Below are positions 1-8,707 of a DNA stretch of 64,000 bases, piece by piece; within the stretch, counting starts at the first letter, position 1, and every line of letters starts with the position of its first letter. Source of the DNA: Kribbella voronezhensis (GTDB lineage: Bacteria > Actinomycetota > Actinomycetes > Propionibacteriales > Kribbellaceae); contig NZ_SOCE01000001.1 in the NCBI RefSeq assembly GCF_004365175.1, positions 1,041,154 to 1,105,153 on the forward strand, given 5' to 3'. The position numbers and the translations under genes were made by a program. The notes under the pieces are model-generated. The model was not told the origin of the DNA. It saw only the letters and a program-made list of their open reading frames with translations, and made no database searches.

Positions 1-449
1 CCGAAGTCGACCAGGCCATCACGGATCTCGCGCTCACGGTCCAGGACCTCCGCGACCTCGCGAGCGGGCTGCAGCCGGCCGCGCTGGCCGGTGGCGGTCT
101 CCGGGCCGCGACCGACGAGCTGGCCAGCCGGATCCCGGTCCGCATGAAGCTCGACGTGATCGACCAACGGTTCTCCGCTTCGGTCGAGAGCGCGGCCTGG
201 TTCGTGATCGCGGAGGCGGTCGCGAACGTCGTCAAGCACGCCCAGGTCGAAGAGGTGGCGATCCGGGTGTCTGCCAACCGATCGGAGCTGCGGGTCGCCG
301 TTCTCGACCACGGGGTTGGCGGCGTCGATCCCCAGGGCCGCGGGCTGCAAGGGCTGGCCGACCGGATCGCCGCTCTCGGTGGAGCGCTGTCGGCCGGTGA
401 CCAGCCGGGCGGCGGGACCAGAGTGGAGGCGGTGCTGCCATGCGGGTAG
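1..449 (+). CDS. Two-component sensor histidine kinase, C-terminal part
   Basis: The 5' end lies outside the window; the reading frame is open from base 3. What remains is the end of a HisKA_3/NarX-type kinase: a dimerisation remnant (DLRDLASGLQPAAL) and then the ATP-binding domain, with N-box EAVANVVKHA, a G1 box DHGVGG and a G2-like segment GRGLQGLADRIAALGG, ending GGGTRVEAVLP. Kinases of this class autophosphorylate a histidine and pass the phosphate to a LuxR-type regulator. The stop overlaps the next start by 10 bp, so the two genes are translationally coupled and are almost certainly partners. The signal sensed is unknown because the sensor part is missing. Confidence 0.93.
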   Translation, partial: EVDQAITDLALTVQDLRDLASGLQPAALAGGGLRAATDELASRIPVRMKLDVIDQRFSASVESAAWFVIAEAVANVVKHAQVEEVAIRVSANRSELRVAVLDHGVGGVDPQGRGLQGLADRIAALGGALSAGDQPGGGTRVEAVLPCG

Positions 450-1090
450 TCATCGCCGACGACTCCGCACTGCTGCGGGAAGGCCTTGCCCGGCTGCTGG
501 CCGAATCCGGAGTCGAGGTCTGCGAGAAAGTTGCCGACGGCACCGGATTGGTTGCCGCGGTCGACCGCCATCGCCCCGATGTCGCGATCGTCGACATCCG
601 GATGCCGCCCACCTACACCCACGAGGGCGCGGTGACGGCGATCGAGCTTCGCGACCGGATCCCCGCTCTCGGCGTGCTGCTGTTGTCCCAGGCCGTCGAG
701 ACCCATTTCGCCTCCCAGTTGTTGGAGCGTCATGCCGAACGTTTCGGCTACCTGCTGAAGGACCGGGTCGTCGATGTCGAGACCCTGATGGGCGCGTTGC
801 GCACGATCTCCGCCGGCGGGACGGTGCTGGATCCCGAGATCGTGCGGCATCTGATGCGCGCGGATTCCGCCGGCGACCCGCTAGCTGCGTTGACCGAGCG
901 GGAACGCGACGTGCTCGCCCTGATGGCCGAAGGCCGGTCCAACTCGGCGATCGCGCAGCGGCTGACGGTCAGCCTCAAGACCGTCGAAAGCCACATCGCG
1001 AACATCTTCAGCAAGCTCGGTCTGCACGGCGCCCAGGACGACCACCGCCGCGTCCTCGCAGTACTGGCCGCTCTTCGCGGTTCGCAGTAG
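440..1090 (+). CDS. NarL/FixJ-type response regulator
   Basis: A 216-aa regulator. The receiver domain (about 1-120) has the acidic pair D7/D8, phospho-acceptor D52 in VDIRMPP and the switch lysine in LLKDRV. A LuxR-type HTH follows (about 148-212: LTERERDVLALMAEG, then KTVESHIANIFSKLGL). The DIRMPPTYTHEG wording is typical of actinobacterial regulators paired with short HisKA_3 kinases. It overlaps the kinase gene, so it is the cognate output protein. Its stop abuts the stop of the convergent sigma factor gene with no spacer. Target genes cannot be read from the sequence. Confidence 0.95.
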   Translation: MRVVIADDSALLREGLARLLAESGVEVCEKVADGTGLVAAVDRHRPDVAIVDIRMPPTYTHEGAVTAIELRDRIPALGVLLLSQAVETHFASQLLERHAERFGYLLKDRVVDVETLMGALRTISAGGTVLDPEIVRHLMRADSAGDPLAALTERERDVLALMAEGRSNSAIAQRLTVSLKTVESHIANIFSKLGLHGAQDDHRRVLAVLAALRGSQ

Positions 1091-1972
1091 TCAGGCGGCA
1101 TAGTCGCGGAGGGTTCTTCTGCAGCGACGACGCAACGCTCGAAGTGCGTCACGTTCCAGGGTGGACGTCTGCTCTGGTGTGAGGCCGAGCTGCTCGGCGG
1201 TCTCCTCGAGGGTGGTGGGCGGCCGGCCGGTCAAGCCGAAGCGGAGGCGCAAGACGGTCTGGCCGAGGTCGTCGAGGAAGTCGAGCTGATGATTGAGATC
1301 ACGGCGTAGCGCGGCTTGCAGGACGATCGACTCGTCGTCGATCTCCAGATCCGTCTCCTCCACATCGAGGGAGTCGGGGCGGACCTTCCAGGCGTTCGCG
1401 CGCTCGACCCGCGCCGGGGTCAGGCACGCTGCTGCCGCCACCTCCGCGGCGGTCGGCTCCCGGCCCAGTCGCTGGGTCAGGTCGCGGTGGACGGCCGCGA
1501 CCCGGGTCGCGTCGGTGTAGGCCTGCGCCGGCATCCGGATCAGCCGTGATCGATCGGAGACGGCGCGGCCGATGGCCTGGCGGATCCACCAGATCGCGTA
1601 CGTCGAGAACCGGTGGCCGCGGCGGTGGTCGAAGCGCTCGATCGCGCGCATCAGGCCGAGGTTGCCCTCCTGGATCAGGTCCAGCAGCGAGACCCCCTTG
1701 CCGGCGTACCGCTTGGCGAGGGAGACGACCAGGCGGAGGTTGCCCTCGATCATCCGGCGTCTGGCCTGCCTGCCCAGCTCGGCCACGGCGAGCAGGTCGG
1801 CCCGGTCGGCCGGTGCCGCGCCCTCGAGCCGGTCGGCGGCGAGCAGCCCGGCCTCGATCCAGTACGAGAGCTCCCGGACCTCCTCCAGGGTGAGTAGTTC
1901 GTGCCGCCCGATATCGCGCAGGTAGGCGACGAGCGCGCTGACGTCGGCGGGTTCGCAGTCGAGTTCGGCCAT
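1091..1972 (-). CDS. RNA polymerase sigma factor, sigma-70 group 2
   Basis: A 293-aa sigma factor. Region 1.2 is at about 10-40 ([13 protein letters not shown]). Region 2 contains [40 protein letters not shown] and [17 protein letters not shown], the core-binding and -10 recognition segments. Region 3 is RLIRMPAQ onwards and region 4 is the last 60 residues ([26 protein letters not shown]). There is no long acidic N-terminus, so it is an alternative RpoD-like (HrdD/SigB-like) factor and not the housekeeping one. The ATG follows GAGAGGGG on the minus strand. It is separated from upstream dnaG by about 120 bp that carry two DnaA-box-like sequences. Confidence 0.93.
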   Translation of the reverse strand: MAELDCEPADVSALVAYLRDIGRHELLTLEEVRELSYWIEAGLLAADRLEGAAPADRADLLAVAELGRQARRRMIEGNLRLVVSLAKRYAGKGVSLLDLIQEGNLGLMRAIERFDHRRGHRFSTYAIWWIRQAIGRAVSDRSRLIRMPAQAYTDATRVAAVHRDLTQRLGREPTAAEVAAAACLTPARVERANAWKVRPDSLDVEETDLEIDDESIVLQAALRRDLNHQLDFLDDLGQTVLRLRFGLTGRPPTTLEETAEQLGLTPEQTSTLERDALRALRRRCRRTLRDYAA

Positions 1973-2040
1973 CGGTAATCCCCTCTCTCGAAAGGGATAG
2001 TGCCGCGAATCGAGCCGTCCGAGCGGGCGAAATCCGAACC

Positions 2041-2091
2041 GGTGGATAAACCACCGTAAGTGACCGAGAGGTAACCGTCAGCTGTGGATAA
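2041..2091. promoter_or_regulatory. Two DnaA-box-like 9-mers between dnaG and the sigma gene
   Basis: Positions 2083-2091 read TGTGGATAA, the exact complement of the DnaA box TTATCCACA. Positions 2041-2049 read GGTGGATAA, one mismatch from it. They lie 42 bp apart in the short gap upstream of the sigma factor gene and right after the dnaG stop codon. AT-containing 9-mers of this kind are rare in such GC-rich DNA. Whether DnaA binds here is not shown. Confidence 0.4.
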
Positions 2092-3996
2092 CTACAGTGC
2101 TCCGGAGATCGCCTGAGCGCGCAGATCCGTGCGGTACCGCTCCAGCGCGATCAGTTCGCCGAACATCCGGTTGTAGTCGTCGGCCCGGTCGATCGGGTTC
2201 GTCCGCTGCAACTTCGACTTGAGATCCGCGATCCGGCGCAGGCAGGTCAATTCCTGCAGACGGGCCAGATGCGCCCGCGCGTACGACTCGTCCGGCTCCC
2301 GATCGATACGGATCGGATCGACCGCGAGAGCGCTCACGACGGCAGCAGCCGGGTCGTTCCCCATCGCCTCCCGCACCGCAACGACCCACGCCTCCCCCGG
2401 CGCAGCCGCCACCGGACCACCAACCTTCGCCATCGCGGTCCGCACGGCGGCCAACCACGGATGCGTGAAGTCCTGATCATCCAGCTCGTCGAAGGCGGCA
2501 CCGACCAGCGCGGGATGCTGCATCGCGATCTTCAGCACGTCCCACTCGATCACGAACCGCTGGTCCCGCGGCGACGGCAGATCCACCCGAGGTGGCGGCG
2601 GCGCCTCAGAAGTCACCGTCACCGGTCCACGATCCACCGGCGCAGCAGGCGCCGCGACCGGTCGCGAGGCCGCGCGATGCACCTCGGACCGCACCTGGTC
2701 GACCTCCATGCCCAGATGCCCCGCGAGCTCGCGGGTGAAAGCGTCCACCTTCGATCGGTCCCGGATACTCACCACCAGCCGCGCCGCATCCCGCAGCGCG
2801 TCCACCCGGGTGTCCATCCGGTCCAGGTCGTACTTCGACAGCACGTTCGACAACACGAACCGGTACAGCGGGACCCGCCGCCCGATCAGCTCCCGTACCG
2901 CGGCGTCGCCCTTCTGCAGCCGCAGGTCGCACGGATCCAGCCCGTCCGGCTCCACCGCCACATACGTCTGCGAAGCGAAAGCTTGGTCCCCACTGAACGC
3001 CTTCAACGCGGCCCGCTGCCCGGCCTCGTCACCGTCGAAGGTGAAGATCACCTCGCCCCGGAACTGGTCGTGATCCAGCAGCAACTGCCGCAGTACTCGC
3101 GCGTGATCGTCACCGAACGACGTCCCGCAGGTCGCGACCGCGGTCTGTACTCCGGCCAGGTGGCAGGCCATCACGTCCGTGTACCCCTCGACGACCACCG
3201 CCTGCTTGCCCTTGGCGATCTCGCGGCGAGCCAGATCCACGCCGTACAGGACGCGCGACTTCTTGTAGATCGGGGTCTCGGCCGTGTTGAGGTACTTCGC
3301 CTCGATCTTGTCGTCGTCGAAGATCCGCCGGGCGCCGAAGCCGATCACGTCGCCGCCGGCATCCCGGATCGGCCACATCAGCCGGCCGCGGAACCGGTCG
3401 TACAGCCCGCGCTGGCCGTCCGAGCACAACCCCGACGCGAGCAGTTCCGCGTTGGTGAAACCACGACCACGCAGATGCGCGACCAGCGATTCGCCGCCAC
3501 GCGGGGAGAATCCGACGCCGAACTGAGCCGCCGCGTCGCGATCGAAGCCGCGCTTGTCCAGGAACTGCCGCCCGAGCATCGCTTCCGGAGCGCCGAACAA
3601 CTGCTCCGCGTAGTACTCGGCGGCGACCTTGTGCGCCTCGACCAGCCGGGGCCGCTGGTTGGACTGCGAGCGCTGGATCGGCGCGCCCGACTCGTCGTAC
3701 CGCAGCTGGATGCCGACCTTCGCGGCCAGGGTCTCGACGGCCTCGTGGAAGGTGATCTGATCGATCTTCTGGATGAAGTCGATCACGTCGCCGCCCTCTT
3801 GGCAGCCGAAGCAGTAGAAGAAGCCGCGGGCCGGGGTGACGTTGAACGACGGCGACTTCTCGTCGTGGAACGGGCACAGCCCCTTCAGCGAACCACCGCC
3901 GGCGTTCTTCAAGGTGACGTACGAGCCGACCACTTCGTCGATCCGAGCACGCTCGCGCACCAGCGCGATGTCCTCTTCCTTGATCCGACCTGCCAC
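2092..3996 (-). CDS. dnaG: DNA primase DnaG
   Basis: A 634-aa bacterial primase that makes RNA primers for replication and works with DnaB helicase. The CHC2 zinc finger is at the N-terminus (C41, H44 in GLCPFHDEKSPSF; C62, C65 in FFYCFGCQEGG). The RNA polymerase core and TOPRIM domain follow, with VVVEGYTDVMACHLAG and FTFDGDEAGQRAALKAF carrying the metal-binding acids. The last 180 residues form the helicase-binding domain, preceded by a Pro/Ala-rich linker. The start is GTG, giving the conserved GRIKEEDIALVRERARIDEVV beginning. A dgt gene lies one gene upstream, as is common in actinobacteria. Confidence 0.98.
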   Translation of the reverse strand: MAGRIKEEDIALVRERARIDEVVGSYVTLKNAGGGSLKGLCPFHDEKSPSFNVTPARGFFYCFGCQEGGDVIDFIQKIDQITFHEAVETLAAKVGIQLRYDESGAPIQRSQSNQRPRLVEAHKVAAEYYAEQLFGAPEAMLGRQFLDKRGFDRDAAAQFGVGFSPRGGESLVAHLRGRGFTNAELLASGLCSDGQRGLYDRFRGRLMWPIRDAGGDVIGFGARRIFDDDKIEAKYLNTAETPIYKKSRVLYGVDLARREIAKGKQAVVVEGYTDVMACHLAGVQTAVATCGTSFGDDHARVLRQLLLDHDQFRGEVIFTFDGDEAGQRAALKAFSGDQAFASQTYVAVEPDGLDPCDLRLQKGDAAVRELIGRRVPLYRFVLSNVLSKYDLDRMDTRVDALRDAARLVVSIRDRSKVDAFTRELAGHLGMEVDQVRSEVHRAASRPVAAPAAPVDRGPVTVTSEAPPPPRVDLPSPRDQRFVIEWDVLKIAMQHPALVGAAFDELDDQDFTHPWLAAVRTAMAKVGGPVAAAPGEAWVVAVREAMGNDPAAAVVSALAVDPIRIDREPDESYARAHLARLQELTCLRRIADLKSKLQRTNPIDRADDYNRMFGELIALERYRTDLRAQAISGAL

Positions 3997-4054
3997 GCAG
4001 TGAGTCTACGGTCCAGCCGAAGTGGTTGAGACCTCGGCCGGACCGCGCACCCGA

Positions 4055-5296
4055 TCAGACCTCGGCCAGCTCCACCGAGGAGTCCGCCAGCCGCTCGGGG
4101 TCGACCGAACGGCCGGACCGGATCAGGTCCCGTACTCCGTCGATCGCGCCCCAGGTGTTGACGTGCATGCCCGCGAGCACGTGGTTGTCGTCGTCCAGCC
4201 AGAACGCCAGATAGGCGCCCGAGGCCGGGTCGCCGCGCAGCACGACGTGGGGCGACATACCGCGCGGCACGTCACCGACGTACTCCATGCCGAGGTCGTA
4301 CTGGTCGGTGAAGAAGTACGGGATCAGGTCGTGCGACACGTCCTGGCCGAGCATCGCCTTCGCGGCCGCCTTGCCGGTGTCCTTGGCGTTCTGCCAGTGC
4401 TCGACGCGGATGGAGCGGCCGAGCAACGGGTGGTCCCAGCGCACCACGTCGCCGGCGGCGTACACGTCGGGGGCCGACGTCCGCAGGTCCGGACCGGTGA
4501 CGATGCCGGATCCGTCCTCGCGCGACGCGACCTCGATGCCGGCTGCTTCGGCGAGCTCGGTGTTCGGCTGGACGCCGACTCCGACGATCACCAGGTCGGC
4601 CGGGATGACCTCGCCGTTCGACGTACGGACGCCGGTCACCTTGTCGGTCCCCTCCAAACCGTCGACGCCGGTACCGAAACGCAGGTCGACACCGTGCTGT
4701 CGGTGCAGGTCCGCGTAGATCCCGCCGACCGTCTCCCCCATCACCGAGGCGAGCGCGGTGGACTGCGGCTCGACGACGGTCACCTCGGAGCCTCGTTCGC
4801 GGGCGGCCGAGGCCGCTTCGAGCCCGATCCAGCCGGCGCCGACGACGACCACGCGCGGCTTCGCGGCGTACGCGTCGGTCAGCGTCTGCGACTCGGCGGC
4901 GGTCCGCAGATAGTGGACGCCCGGCAGGTCCGCACCCGGTACGTCGAGTTGGCGGACCCGGCTGCCGGTGGCGATCAGCAGCTTGTCGTACGACCGCTGG
5001 GAGCCGTCGTCCAGCGTCACGGTCTTCGCGGCGGGGTCGATCGCGGTCACCGTGGTACCCAGGCGCAGCTCGATGTTGTTGTCGTCGTACCACTGCTGGT
5101 CGTGGAGCTGCGCGGATTCGGTCTCCTTCTTGCCGAGCAGCACATCCTTCGACAACGGCGGTCGCTCGTAGGGCAGCTCGGTCTCACTGCCGATCAGGAC
5201 GATCGCGCCCGTCCAGCCCTCGTCCCGCAAGGTCTCGGCCGCCGACGCTCCGGCCAGGCTCGCTCCGACAATCACCATCCGCTGTTCGTTGCTCAT
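4055..5296 (-). CDS. FAD-dependent NAD(P) oxidoreductase, ferredoxin-reductase type
   Basis: A 413-aa flavoprotein of the RubB/BphA4-like ferredoxin reductase class. The N-terminal FAD dinucleotide fold reads MVIVGASLAGASAAETLR; the central NAD(P) fold reads VVVVGAGWIGLEAAS; the second FAD motif is DVYAAGDVVRW. The ELPYERPPLSK segment is characteristic of the class. These enzymes move electrons from NAD(P)H to a ferredoxin or rubredoxin, often for a P450 or dioxygenase; no such partner is nearby. An in-frame TTG two codons upstream is possible, but the ATG at 5296 gives the usual short N-terminus. A perfect inverted repeat lies 17 bp upstream. Confidence 0.9.
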   Translation of the reverse strand: MSNEQRMVIVGASLAGASAAETLRDEGWTGAIVLIGSETELPYERPPLSKDVLLGKKETESAQLHDQQWYDDNNIELRLGTTVTAIDPAAKTVTLDDGSQRSYDKLLIATGSRVRQLDVPGADLPGVHYLRTAAESQTLTDAYAAKPRVVVVGAGWIGLEAASAARERGSEVTVVEPQSTALASVMGETVGGIYADLHRQHGVDLRFGTGVDGLEGTDKVTGVRTSNGEVIPADLVIVGVGVQPNTELAEAAGIEVASREDGSGIVTGPDLRTSAPDVYAAGDVVRWDHPLLGRSIRVEHWQNAKDTGKAAAKAMLGQDVSHDLIPYFFTDQYDLGMEYVGDVPRGMSPHVVLRGDPASGAYLAFWLDDDNHVLAGMHVNTWGAIDGVRDLIRSGRSVDPERLADSSVELAEV

Positions 5297-5312
5297 GCCC
5301 AAGACATTAATC

Positions 5313-5402
5313 CTTCAAGCTTCTTGAAGCAGGCCGACACTGCTCTGGGGAAGGGAAGGAAGGCGGTGGGCTGGTTGGTCAAGCTTCTTCAAGCAGGCCG
5401 AC
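5313..5402. repeat. Inverted repeat and 24-bp direct repeat upstream of the oxidoreductase
   Basis: CTTCAAG-CTT-CTTGAAG (5313-5329) is a perfect 7-bp inverted repeat just upstream of the oxidoreductase start. A 24-bp sequence starting inside it (5315-5338) recurs 64 bp on at 5379-5402 with one change, ending in the same AGGCCGAC. The first copy is placed like an operator for a dimeric (for example MarR-like) repressor. The second lies just after the dgt stop. Confidence 0.5.
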
Positions 5403-5409
5403 GGCCGGG

Positions 5410-6645
5410 TCAGGTGGTGAGGCGGGTGTGCCAAGCCGCGGCGGAGGGGTCGGTGAGGGAGGCGACCTGGTCGATGATGACGCGGAGGCGGGCGTTGTCG
5501 TCAACGGCCTCGGCGAAGTCGGCCGCGAAGGCGGCGTCCAGGTGCTGGGGTGCGGTCTTGGTCAGCGCCTCGACCAGTTCGGTCAGCAGTTCGCGCTGGA
5601 TGGCGCGCCGGTGCTGGCGTTCGGGCGACTCGAGCACGTGGAACATCCCGATGCCTTTCAGCAGCGCGATCTCCGTGCGAATACCGTCCGGGACGACCAG
5701 GTCGGCGTCGTACCGAACCAGCCGGGAGCGCCCGAACCGCGCATGGGTCGCCTGCTCCGCCGCAGTACAGAACCGGCCGATCAGCTGACTGGTCAGGTCC
5801 TTCAACCCACCCAGCGCACGCCGGCTGTCGTCGAAAGAAGCGCTCGGCCAATAGGGCAGCGAGGTCAGCCGCCGCCATCCTTCGTCCAGTTCCGCATCTG
5901 TTGCCTCAGGCAAATAGATCCGCCGCACCGTCCGCCAGTACGGCGTACGCTCGGCGCCCACCTGCTCGAGATCGATGTGGTGCGCAACGATCCCGTCCTC
6001 GACGTCGTGCACCGAATACGCCACGTCGTCGGCGAAGTCCATCACCTGCGCCTCCAGGCAGCGCCGGTCCCCCGCCTCGACACCTTGCCGCAACCACTCG
6101 AAAACCTCGGCGTCGTCGTCGTACACGCCGAACTTCCGCTCGCCCTCGCGCCGCAGCCACGGGTACTTCGTCGCCGCGTCCAGCGTCGCCCGGCTCAGGT
6201 TGAGCCCGACGCTGCGACCGTCCGGCCCGAACGTCTTCGACTCCAGCCGGGTCAGCAACCGCAGCGTCTGCGCGTTCCCCTCGAACCCACCGATCCCCTC
6301 GGCCAACTGGTCGAGGGCGCGCTCCCCGTTGTGCCCGTACGGCGGATGGCCGAGGTCGTGCGCCAGGCAGGCCGCGTCGACGATGTCCGGATCGCAGCCG
6401 AGCGTGCTCGCGAGTTCGCGTCCGATCTGCGCGACCTCGAGACTGTGCGTCAACCGGTTCCGCACGAAGTCGTCGCTACCGGCGGTCGCGACCTGCGTCT
6501 TCGCCGCGAGCCGGCGCAACGCGGCACTGTGCAGCACCCGGGCCCGGTCGCGCGCGAACGCCGTCCGCCCCGGCCGCTTGACCGGCTCCGCGACCCACCG
6601 CTCCGCGTCGTGCTCGTCGTATCCCTCGTACTGCTTCCTCATCAC
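5410..6645 (-). CDS. dgt: Deoxyguanosinetriphosphate triphosphohydrolase-like HD protein
   Basis: A 411-aa HD-superfamily protein. Metal ligands are seen in [25 protein letters not shown] and the later [18 protein letters not shown]. These match dGTPases, which hydrolyse dNTP to deoxynucleoside and triphosphate. The start region with [19 protein letters not shown] is the conserved nucleotide-site segment of the type 2 (actinobacterial) subfamily. It lies upstream of dnaG with one oxidoreductase gene between. The exact substrate preference cannot be told from sequence. Confidence 0.94.
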   Translation of the reverse strand: MMRKQYEGYDEHDAERWVAEPVKRPGRTAFARDRARVLHSAALRRLAAKTQVATAGSDDFVRNRLTHSLEVAQIGRELASTLGCDPDIVDAACLAHDLGHPPYGHNGERALDQLAEGIGGFEGNAQTLRLLTRLESKTFGPDGRSVGLNLSRATLDAATKYPWLRREGERKFGVYDDDAEVFEWLRQGVEAGDRRCLEAQVMDFADDVAYSVHDVEDGIVAHHIDLEQVGAERTPYWRTVRRIYLPEATDAELDEGWRRLTSLPYWPSASFDDSRRALGGLKDLTSQLIGRFCTAAEQATHARFGRSRLVRYDADLVVPDGIRTEIALLKGIGMFHVLESPERQHRRAIQRELLTELVEALTKTAPQHLDAAFAADFAEAVDDNARLRVIIDQVASLTDPSAAAWHTRLTT

Positions 6646-6696
6646 GACTCACAGTAGCTCCCGCCACCGACAGTTTCGCCAACTCCACAACGCCCT

Positions 6697-7302
6697 TCAC
6701 GACATGCAGTAGCGAAGCCAGACGACGCCGCCCTCGAACTCAACCGCATTGGCCAGGCGAAGGTCGTAGCGTTCAGCCGGAGCCCACCGCCGCCCGGACC
6801 CCACGACGACCGGATGAACCAGCAACGCCAACTCGTCGACAAGCCCCAATTCGAGCAGTACTGCGAGGAGGCGGCCGCTGCTGTCGACGCGGACGACCTG
6901 CGCGTGATGGCGCGAGCCGAGCAGTTCGAGCGCCTCGGCGAGGTCGACGCGGTCGTAGCCGGTGATGAGTTCCGGGATCACGCTGTCCAACGGGCGCGCG
7001 GGTGTCTGGTCGGCGTACAGGGCAAGGACGTCCGACCAGTAGCCGAGTTCGCGGAGCGACTCCCACTCGCGCACGCGCGCCCGGCTGTCCACGACGGCAA
7101 GGACCGGCCCAGCCGCCCGTACGGCGCGTCGCTCTGTGGACCGGAGAGCCTGCTCCTGGGCCAGGATCGTGTCGGCGCCGATCAGCGTCACATCCTCCTG
7201 CCACAAGGTCGCCAGGGCATAGAACCGCGCCTGATCGACGGCGAACCCGCTGGTCACCCCGTCGACCGACACAGCCACCTGTGCGACCACGTGCGGTCTC
7301 AT
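6697..7302 (-). CDS. RibD C-terminal / dihydrofolate reductase-like protein
   Basis: A 201-aa protein of the RibD_C fold: VVAQVAVSVDGVTSG at the N-terminus (the DHFR-like substrate loop), TLIGADTILAQ, and the closing VDELALLVHPVVVGSGRRW motif. The family includes the riboflavin pathway reductase and many uncharacterised NADPH-binding reductases. There is no deaminase domain and no rib gene nearby, so a role in riboflavin synthesis is unlikely. The ATG at 7302 follows GAGGTGG at good spacing; an upstream GTG at 7314 lies inside that ribosome-binding site. Confidence 0.82.
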   Translation of the reverse strand: MRPHVVAQVAVSVDGVTSGFAVDQARFYALATLWQEDVTLIGADTILAQEQALRSTERRAVRAAGPVLAVVDSRARVREWESLRELGYWSDVLALYADQTPARPLDSVIPELITGYDRVDLAEALELLGSRHHAQVVRVDSSGRLLAVLLELGLVDELALLVHPVVVGSGRRWAPAERYDLRLANAVEFEGGVVWLRYCMS

Positions 7303-7370
7303 CGCCACAGCCACCTCATGCCCAGAACGCTAGCCAGGCCCACCGACAGAACCCGGCAGCATCAAACGGG

Positions 7371-7405
7371 AGTGGTGCCCCGCGGACTGATCGCGGGGCA
7401 CCACT
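7371..7405 (-). terminator. Terminator hairpin after the GH12 gene
   Basis: AGTGGTGCCCCGCG and its exact complement form a perfect 14-bp stem with a 7-nt loop, starting 5 bp after the GH12 stop. There is no U-tract, as is common in GC-rich actinobacteria. Confidence 0.8.
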
Positions 7406-7409
7406 GGCT

Positions 7410-8588
7410 TCAGCGCAGCGACCAGACCTGGTTGGCCTGGGGGCCGGAGCCATTGCAGGCGTAGATCTGGATGCCCGTGCCGTTGGCGGTCTGCTGACCG
7501 CTTGCGTCCAGGCACTTGCCGGACTGGGGGTTCACGACGGTGCCGTTGGAGTTGACCTGCCAGTTCTGTGCACCCGTGCCGTTGCACGACCAGAGCTGCA
7601 CCTGGGCGCCGTTGGCGGTGGATCCGCCGGCGACGTCGAGGCACTTGCCCGACTGCGGGTTGACGAGAGTGCTTCCGGTCGGGGCCCAGCGCTGGGCGCC
7701 GTTGCCGTTGCAGTCCCAGAGTTGCACCCGGCTGCCGTCGGCTGTGGCGCCACCAGAGACGTCCAGACAACGGCCGCTACCGAGGCCGACGATCTCCTTG
7801 GCGGTCCCGCCGCCTCCGCCCCCGCCGCCCGTACCGGCCGTGACATCTGCGGAGAAGCTGGTCACGGCCAGCCCGGCGCCGCCGTTCCAGGGCTCGAAGC
7901 CGGCCTGGATGCTGGTGAGATACCAGCTGGTGGTGACCTGGGTCCGGGCGTCGACGTCCCGGACGAAGTCCATCACGTTGAACGACATGCCGGAGATGGC
8001 CGAGGGCGCGACGTACGAGACGACGTCGTTGCCACCGTTCCAGCCCTGCCAGACCTCCCAGGTCCTGCCAGCGACACTGGTGGTGCCGACCGGGCTGCCG
8101 ACCGGACTGATCGAGCCCTGGCGATTGAGCCAGATCATGATCTCCATCTGGTTGACGCCGGTGGTCTTGGGCGTCGGGTCGAGCCAGATGTCGTAGGAGG
8201 CGTCGTAGGTGCCGCCCACATAGGAGTAGCTGATCGAGGAGTTGGCGCTACCGATCTGGCTGAGCTGCCGCGGCAGGTTCGTTCCGGGCGAGCAATTCGT
8301 GTAATGGCAGCCGACATAGATCGACGGGTAGGACAGCGGAGCGCCGTTGGTGGGGGCGGATCCCTGCTGTGACGTGATCTGGAAGCCCGATCCGGTCACA
8401 TTGATGCACTGCTGCGCGCTGCTCCCCCACCGGTTGTTCTGTACGACGTACTTGCCGCCGATCGTGGTGGAGCCGAACTGCTCGCAGATCTGGGTGTCGG
8501 CCTGCGCTGGGCCGGCCCCGATCGTCGGGACAGCCAGTATCGCCGCGGCAGTCATCAGGACGGCGGACCACAAGCGTGTTTGCCTCAT
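7410..8588 (-). CDS. Secreted GH12 endoglucanase with C-terminal ricin-type CBM13
   Basis: A 392-aa exported beta-1,4-glucanase. Residues 1-30 are a Sec signal peptide ending AGPAQA. Residues 31-250 match GH12 cellulases (Streptomyces CelB type): YVVQNNRWGS, PSIYVGCHYTNCSPGT, the nucleophile Glu in NQMEIMIWLN and the acid/base Glu in QAGFEPWNGG. A poly-Gly linker (about 252-263) leads to a ricin-B domain with three repeats (GKCLD...NGAQVQLWSC...NWQV), which binds sugar polymers. The gene stands alone; AGAGGA precedes the ATG and a CebR-like palindrome lies 24 bp upstream, so induction by cellobiose is expected. Confidence 0.95.
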   Translation of the reverse strand: MRQTRLWSAVLMTAAAILAVPTIGAGPAQADTQICEQFGSTTIGGKYVVQNNRWGSSAQQCINVTGSGFQITSQQGSAPTNGAPLSYPSIYVGCHYTNCSPGTNLPRQLSQIGSANSSISYSYVGGTYDASYDIWLDPTPKTTGVNQMEIMIWLNRQGSISPVGSPVGTTSVAGRTWEVWQGWNGGNDVVSYVAPSAISGMSFNVMDFVRDVDARTQVTTSWYLTSIQAGFEPWNGGAGLAVTSFSADVTAGTGGGGGGGGTAKEIVGLGSGRCLDVSGGATADGSRVQLWDCNGNGAQRWAPTGSTLVNPQSGKCLDVAGGSTANGAQVQLWSCNGTGAQNWQVNSNGTVVNPQSGKCLDASGQQTANGTGIQIYACNGSGPQANQVWSLR

Positions 8589-8611
8589 AGCGATCCTCTT
8601 TCGTTTGGGCG

Positions 8612-8635
8612 CATTTTGGGAGCGCTCCCAAAATG
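8612..8635. promoter_or_regulatory. CebR-like operator (TGGGAGCGCTCCCA)
   Basis: A perfect 24-bp palindrome centred at 8623/8624 whose core is TGGGAGCGCTCCCA. This core is the known binding site of CebR/CelR, LacI-family repressors released by cello-oligosaccharides in Streptomyces and Thermobifida. It sits 24-47 bp upstream of the GH12 start codon, a repressor position. No cebR gene is in the window. Confidence 0.88.
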
Positions 8636-8707
8636 GATGTGCACCGATGAAAGCACGCTGGTCACGGAGTGAGAAGGGTCAAGCACAGATTGAATCGTTT
8701 TGGACTT

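Noticed and set aside
2269..4029. Long plus-strand open frame (586 codons) opposite dnaG
   Set aside because: It is antisense to a clear primase gene, has low-complexity Arg/Leu/Val composition and no domain.
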